Source: a virus. Taken from it: 24,588 nt of DNA. The DNA is taken from positions 1 through 24,588 of the IMG/VR virus record IMGVR_UViG_3300023179_000497; one strand, 5' to 3'. The notes below the pieces were generated by a model. The model saw only the letters and a program-made list of their open reading frames with translations, was not told where the DNA came from and searched no databases. The translations under genes and the position numbers were made by a program. Below are positions 21,122 to 24,588 of the stretch, piece after piece (positions within the stretch are counted from its first letter, which is position 1; the number at the start of each line of letters is the position of its first letter).

Positions 21122-21291
21122 TCGTGCGCTGCATGACCTGCCAGCATCTCGTCGTAGGTTCGAGAAATGCGACGGTCGGGTGCGTTTGCGACCCTGACGC
21201 ACCGACATGGCTCGCTGTGGTGAACGATGAGCGCATCATCGGTGGCACATACCGCTACTACATACCGCTGCACGCATCGCCAGATGAGTGA
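21118..21291 (+). CDS. 57-residue zinc-ribbon-like protein
   Basis: ATG 21118 overlaps the microprotein stop by 4 bases. The product has CMTC (residues 5-8) and CVC (22-24), four cysteines placed like a small rubredoxin or zinc ribbon, followed by a beta-rich half (WLAVVNDERIIGGTYRYYIP). It overlaps the methyltransferase start by 8 bases, so it may be co-translated with it and might be an accessory factor, though nothing shows this directly. Confidence 0.55.
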   Translation: MIVRCMTCQHLVVGSRNATVGCVCDPDAPTWLAVVNDERIIGGTYRYYIPLHASPDE

Positions 21292-22552
21292 CGCACGCTG
21301 GCGTGTAGAGCACGGCGACTGCCGCACACTGCTACGCACTCTGCCTGATCAGTCGATAGATGCGATCGTGACCGACCCACCGTATGAACTCGGCTTCATG
21401 GGCAAGGCGTGGGATTCGACAGGCATCGCCTATCAGGTCGATGTGTGGCGTGAGTGTCTGCGTGTATTGAAGCACGGCGGTCATCTGCTCGCATTCGGCG
21501 GCTCACGCACCTATCACCGTCTCGCCTGTGCTGTGGAGGACGCAGGGTTTCAGATTCGTGATCAGATCATGTGGGTGTACGGCTCAGGCTTCCCCAAGTC
21601 GCTCGATGTCAGCAAAGCCATCGACAAGGCAGCTGGGGCGAAACGAAACATCATTGGGGAACGACGGGGCGTCGTCAAGGGAACCGGAGGAAGATACAAC
21701 TGGCACACCGATTCGGAATCAGTTGGACAGACCATTATTCGAGACTCAATGCCGGCGACGGATGCTGCGAAGCAGTGGCAGGGTTGGGGTACTGCGTTGA
21801 AGCCTGCGCATGAGCCGATCGTGCTTGCCCGTAAGCCGCTTGACGGTACGGTGGCGCAGAATGTGTTGTGGTATGGCACAGGCGCACTCAACATCGACGG
21901 TTGTAGAGTCGAAGGCGCAGACGGTGACGGTGTATGGGGAGCTTCCAACGCCACAGTGAATCATCAAGACAGAATGTTCAACGGTTCGATGAATCCCGAT
22001 TACAGGTCGCAACGACATTCGCTTGGTCGCTTCCCTGCGAATCTGATTCATGACGGCAGCGACGAAGTGCTGCAACTGTTCCCTGATAGCAAGTCACCTG
22101 CGACCGTCACTCGTGGCGGCGCACGCCAGATGTCATTCGGTATGGGCGAGCAGGTAGATGTGCCGTGGTACGACGACAGCGGTTCTGCTGCTCGGTTCTT
22201 CTACTGTGCGAAAGCGAGTAAGACGGATCGCAACGAAGGTCTCGAAGAACTACCTGCTCACGCTCCCGTGTTTGGTGATAACGGCGGCACTTATCGTGGT
22301 CTATCGGCAAGCAAGAATCCGCAGGCGAATCATCACCCGACGGTGAAGCCGACCATGCTGATGCGCTATCTGGTGCGGTTAGTGACGCAGCCTGACGGTG
22401 TGGTACTCGACCCGTTCACTGGCTCAGGTTCGACAGGCAAGGCGTGTGTGCTGGAAGGGTTTCGGTTCGTCGGGTTCGAGCAGTCTGCCGACTATGTGGC
22501 GATCGCTCAGGCTCGCATCAACTACGCTGAGCAGCATCATGGCGAAGGGTGA
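21284..22552 (+). CDS. beta-class N4/N6 DNA methyltransferase
   Basis: The start at ATG 21284 (MSDARWRVEHGDC) is preferred to 21227; the product is 422 residues. The catalytic DPPY (31-34) precedes the AdoMet-binding motif DPFTGSGSTG (376-385), the order of beta-class N6-adenine or N4-cytosine methyltransferases. The middle (about 105-350) is a large variable, target-recognition-type region. The coding style changes inside it: GGG/GGA codons appear, and it holds the only AGCT and two of three CCGG sites in the window, suggesting recombination. It would protect phage DNA or build a base modification with its neighbours. Confidence 0.88.
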   Translation: MSDARWRVEHGDCRTLLRTLPDQSIDAIVTDPPYELGFMGKAWDSTGIAYQVDVWRECLRVLKHGGHLLAFGGSRTYHRLACAVEDAGFQIRDQIMWVYGSGFPKSLDVSKAIDKAAGAKRNIIGERRGVVKGTGGRYNWHTDSESVGQTIIRDSMPATDAAKQWQGWGTALKPAHEPIVLARKPLDGTVAQNVLWYGTGALNIDGCRVEGADGDGVWGASNATVNHQDRMFNGSMNPDYRSQRHSLGRFPANLIHDGSDEVLQLFPDSKSPATVTRGGARQMSFGMGEQVDVPWYDDSGSAARFFYCAKASKTDRNEGLEELPAHAPVFGDNGGTYRGLSASKNPQANHHPTVKPTMLMRYLVRLVTQPDGVVLDPFTGSGSTGKACVLEGFRFVGFEQSADYVAIAQARINYAEQHHGEG

Positions 22553-23078
22553 TCTGGATACTCAGACTGTCGAGATCGGGTCGGTGCGACCGCACCCGAA
22601 GAATGTTCGGCAGGGTGACATCGGTGCGATCTCAGAGTCGTTGAAGGCGCACGGTCAGTATCGGTCGATCGTGGTGCAGCGCAGCACAGGTCACATACTC
22701 GCAGGGAATCACACATGGAAGGCGGCGAAGGCTCTCGGCTGGTCTCACATCTCTACGCACTTCATCGACTGTGATGATGAGCAGGCGATGCGCATACTGC
22801 TCGCAGACAACCGTGCCAACGATCTAGCGACTTATGACCAGTCGGCTCTGGCGACAGTGCTCGCAGAACTGAACGCCACCGATCTCGGTCTCGCTGGCAC
22901 GCTGTATGACGGTGACGCACTCGATGATGTCATCAAAGACATGAATAATGACGGTCTGCCGATTTCATTTGATTCAAAGTACGAAGTCATCATCGAATGC
23001 AGTGATGAACAGATGCAAGCAGACATTCTTGAACGACTGAACGGCGAAGGTCTAACAGTTAGAGCCGTCACCGTATGA
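22539..23078 (+). CDS. ParB/Srx-fold protein coupled to the methyltransferase
   Basis: ATG 22539 overlaps the methyltransferase by 14 bases; the product is 179 residues. The N-terminal 95 residues are a ParB/sulfiredoxin domain: SVRPHPKNVR (15-24), SIVVQRSTGHILAGNHTWKAA (43-63), with the AGNH-xxx-A box, and the helix MRILLADNRAND. The C-terminal end (YEVIIECSDEQMQADILERL) is a module common in phage ParB-methyltransferase pairs. ParB-fold proteins bind or hydrolyse nucleotides (CTP) and some are nucleases. The last third is richer in A/T than the first, hinting at a recombination boundary. A role guiding DNA modification is inferred. Confidence 0.8.
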   Translation: MAKGDLDTQTVEIGSVRPHPKNVRQGDIGAISESLKAHGQYRSIVVQRSTGHILAGNHTWKAAKALGWSHISTHFIDCDDEQAMRILLADNRANDLATYDQSALATVLAELNATDLGLAGTLYDGDALDDVIKDMNNDGLPISFDSKYEVIIECSDEQMQADILERLNGEGLTVRAVTV

Positions 23079-24175
23079 CCGACATTCGGCTGACTAGCCG
23101 AATCGAGAACACTGCACGAGTCATACAGATTCGTGGAATGTTTGACATCAAAGCATCAAAGACAGAAACAGTAGTTATCAAAGATAATCTGCCGAATCTG
23201 GACGAGCGATCGTGGAACATCGGTCTCATTGTCGGCGCATCAGGCACAGGTAAGAGCACTATCGCCAAAGAACGCTTCAAGGAATGTTTCGACCCACAAG
23301 TGTCGTGGAATGAACACTCGCTAATAGACAACTTCGACAAGAAGCAACATCTGAAAGACATCGTGAACATTCTTACAGCAGTGGGCTTATCCAGCCCACC
23401 CACATGGCTTCGACCATTCGATTCACTATCCACAGGCGAGAAGTTCAGAGCAACGACCGCAAGACTTCTGCTCGACTATCCGCAACTAGTCGCAGTCGAT
23501 GAGTTCACATCAGTCGTCGATCGAACTGTCGCACAAGTCGCCTCATGTGCTATCGCAAAGACCGTCAGAAAGAGACAGCAACGATTCGTGGCAGTGTCGT
23601 GTCATTACGACATCATCGAATGGCTGCAACCCGACTGGCTGTACGAACCGCACAGCGGTCACTTCGAATGGAGGTCACTTCGGCAACGCCCACCGATTCA
23701 CGCCAGAATCATCTCGGTTGATACGCAAGCGTGGCAACTATTCGCACGACATCACTATCTAGATAGCACTCTGCATCAAGCAGCAAGATGCTTCGTCACA
23801 CTAATCGAGAACATTCCAGCCGTCTTCATCGCAGTTCTACCGTTGCCACACCCGAAACTGACTAACGCCTATCGAGTGTCACGCATCGTCACCATGCCAG
23901 ACTTTCAAGGCATCGGCATCGGCACGCAAGTATTGACGACCATTGCTGCCGCATACAGAGCACATCAGAAACATCTCTACATCACTACAAGTCACCCAGC
24001 ACTCATGCGATCACTGAACTCAAACAGGGAATGGCAGATGACACGCAAACCTTCAAGAGTGACAGCCATAGGCAAGACCAGCACTATTCGCTACAAGCCA
24101 GAGTCAGCCAACCGAATCACTGCATCATTCAGATACATCGGTCAGTCGAATCAACACGCAGCAGCCCTTCTATGA
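23075..24175 (+). CDS. ABC-type ATPase fused to a GNAT acyltransferase domain (COG2401-like)
   Basis: This is a 366-residue protein. Residues 45-200 form a compact ABC ATPase: Walker A GASGTGKST (54-62), signature LSTGEK (118-123), Walker B LVAVDE (138-143) with the catalytic glutamate, and a switch histidine (SCH, 175-177). There is no membrane domain. Residues about 210-350 are a GNAT fold with the acetyl-CoA loop RIVTMPDFQGIGIGTQVL (270-287). Such fusions (COG2401 type) are rare. The gene is clearly more A/T-rich than its surroundings, so it was probably acquired. Overlap with ParB on the left and HNH on the right (ATGA) puts it in one cassette. Confidence 0.8.
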   Translation: MTDIRLTSRIENTARVIQIRGMFDIKASKTETVVIKDNLPNLDERSWNIGLIVGASGTGKSTIAKERFKECFDPQVSWNEHSLIDNFDKKQHLKDIVNILTAVGLSSPPTWLRPFDSLSTGEKFRATTARLLLDYPQLVAVDEFTSVVDRTVAQVASCAIAKTVRKRQQRFVAVSCHYDIIEWLQPDWLYEPHSGHFEWRSLRQRPPIHARIISVDTQAWQLFARHHYLDSTLHQAARCFVTLIENIPAVFIAVLPLPHPKLTNAYRVSRIVTMPDFQGIGIGTQVLTTIAAAYRAHQKHLYITTSHPALMRSLNSNREWQMTRKPSRVTAIGKTSTIRYKPESANRITASFRYIGQSNQHAAALL

Positions 24176-24462
24176 CCATACGCAGACCGTGCATCAACTG
24201 CGGCACACTCACCACACGCACCACGAGATGCGACAACTGCCAGCCGATACACGACTCGCTCTACGACGCTGAGTATCGACGCATCGCACACATCATCAGA
24301 GCCACCGCAGTCACCTGCCACATCTGCGGCGAAGGCGCACGACCAGACGACCCATTCACCGCAGACCACATCAGACCACGAGACCCGACATCACCACTCG
24401 CCGCAGCACACAGATCATGCAACACACGCAAAGGCAACCGACCACCACACTCACCACGATGA
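24172..24462 (+). CDS. HNH endonuclease (packaging-type)
   Basis: ATG 24172 overlaps the previous stop (ATGA); the product is 96 residues. Two CxxC pairs at 7/10 and 20/23 form a small N-terminal zinc knuckle. The HNH core is CHIC (49-52), ADHIRPRD (64-71, with H66), AAHRSCNTRKG (78-88, with H80, C83 and N84). In many actinophages and HK97-type phages such small HNH proteins lie right beside the cos site and terminase and are needed for cleavage by terminase. The following C-rich repeats agree with this role. Confidence 0.85.
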   Translation: MTIRRPCINCGTLTTRTTRCDNCQPIHDSLYDAEYRRIAHIIRATAVTCHICGEGARPDDPFTADHIRPRDPTSPLAAAHRSCNTRKGNRPPHSPR

Positions 24463-24499
24463 CATCACCCTGCATCTGCACCCGACTGAGCGATCCGAT

Positions 24500-24511
24500 C
24501 TGCGATCGCAG
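24500..24511. repeat. 12-bp perfect palindrome CTGCGATCGCAG
   Basis: CTGCGATCGCAG is self-complementary over all 12 bases and lies 37 bases after the HNH stop, next to a CGA/GAC trinucleotide run (about 24512-24527). Such a site could bind a dimeric protein such as terminase small subunit or HNH. It may also be a chance palindrome, since GATCGC-type words are common here. Confidence 0.5.
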
Positions 24512-24531
24512 TGACGACGACGACGACTGAC

Positions 24532-24583
24532 CCGACCCCCCACCCCCACCCGATGCGTTTCTCTGGCAGCCGACCCCCCACCC
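24532..24583 (+). repeat. C-rich direct repeats, candidate cos/packaging site
   Basis: CCGACCCCCCACCC occurs at 24532-24545 and again at 24570-24583, starting 38 bases apart, with another CACCC motif between. The strand asymmetry (C runs on the plus strand) is unlike the rest of the window. Cos overhangs of actinophages are commonly in G/C-rich runs beside an HNH gene and the terminase gene. The window ends 5 bases later, so the rest cannot be judged. No gene is seen in the final 126 bases. Confidence 0.55.
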
Positions 24584-24588
24584 GACAT

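Noticed and set aside
23075-24175. ABC-GNAT gene as an ABC transporter ATPase
   Set aside because: There is no permease gene or membrane helix nearby, and the second half is a GNAT domain rather than a transporter part.
1-24588. tRNA genes, integrase, attachment sites or insertion sequences
   Set aside because: I saw no cloverleaf with a TTC-A-A T-arm consensus, no tyrosine or serine recombinase motifs, and no transposase or terminal inverted repeats.

Overview
The window is about 24.6 kb of a tailed double-stranded DNA phage, very probably a siphovirus of an Actinobacteriota host. The clearest host clue is a WhiB-like iron-sulfur regulator (14497-14748), a family confined to Actinobacteria and their phages. 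Supporting clues are a YqaJ-type exonuclease, a DUF932/TIGR03299 protein, a calcineurin-like phosphoesterase paired with a small HTH-like protein, and an HNH protein at the edge of the packaging region. The host genus cannot be read from the sequence. A 786-residue tape measure predicts a tail of roughly 120 nm (about 0.15 nm per residue). No integrase or classical immunity repressor is visible, so a lytic life style is likely but unproven.

Layout. (1) 1-8281, plus strand: virion genes in canonical order. These are the end of an unidentified head gene, head-tail connector, a tail terminator-like protein, a small linker protein, tail tube, tail assembly chaperones joined by a -1 ribosomal frameshift at 1998-2004, a gp10-like tail protein, tape measure, a baseplate/hub protein and a set of small tail-tip proteins including a glycine-rich one. 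(2) 8304-10737, plus strand: lysis genes (small membrane protein, M15 zinc peptidase endolysin, second membrane protein), the HTH-like and phosphoesterase pair, and one small unknown. A 19-bp hairpin at 10781-10822 closes this block. (3) 10824-12252, minus strand: five small unknown proteins, several with zinc-binding-type cysteine pairs, packed head to tail. (4) 12253-12414: divergent control region. (5) 12415-24462, plus strand: DNA metabolism and regulation. This holds exonuclease plus ERF-like annealing protein, two PD-(D/E)XK-like proteins, WhiB, PP-loop protein, DnaD-like initiator, a secreted transglycosylase, then a second promoter, a run of small genes, DUF932, DNA methyltransferase, ParB-like protein, a rare ABC-ATPase/GNAT fusion and HNH. 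(6) 24463-24588: C-rich direct repeats and a palindrome, a candidate cos/packaging region. Terminase, portal and capsid would lie outside the window, upstream of position 1 and/or past the right end.

Most interesting points. By eye I found no GGCC and no CGCG in the whole window, and only two AGCT and three CCGG; both AGCT and two of the CCGG lie inside the middle of the methyltransferase gene. This suggests selection by host restriction together with a recently imported methyltransferase segment. Beside it, methyltransferase, ParB-like protein and ABC-ATPase/acetyltransferase form one translationally coupled cassette, a candidate DNA-modification system. An 87-bp promoter-leader module is present twice, once in front of the minus-strand operon and once in front of the 17.8-kb plus-strand gene group, and probably switches both together.
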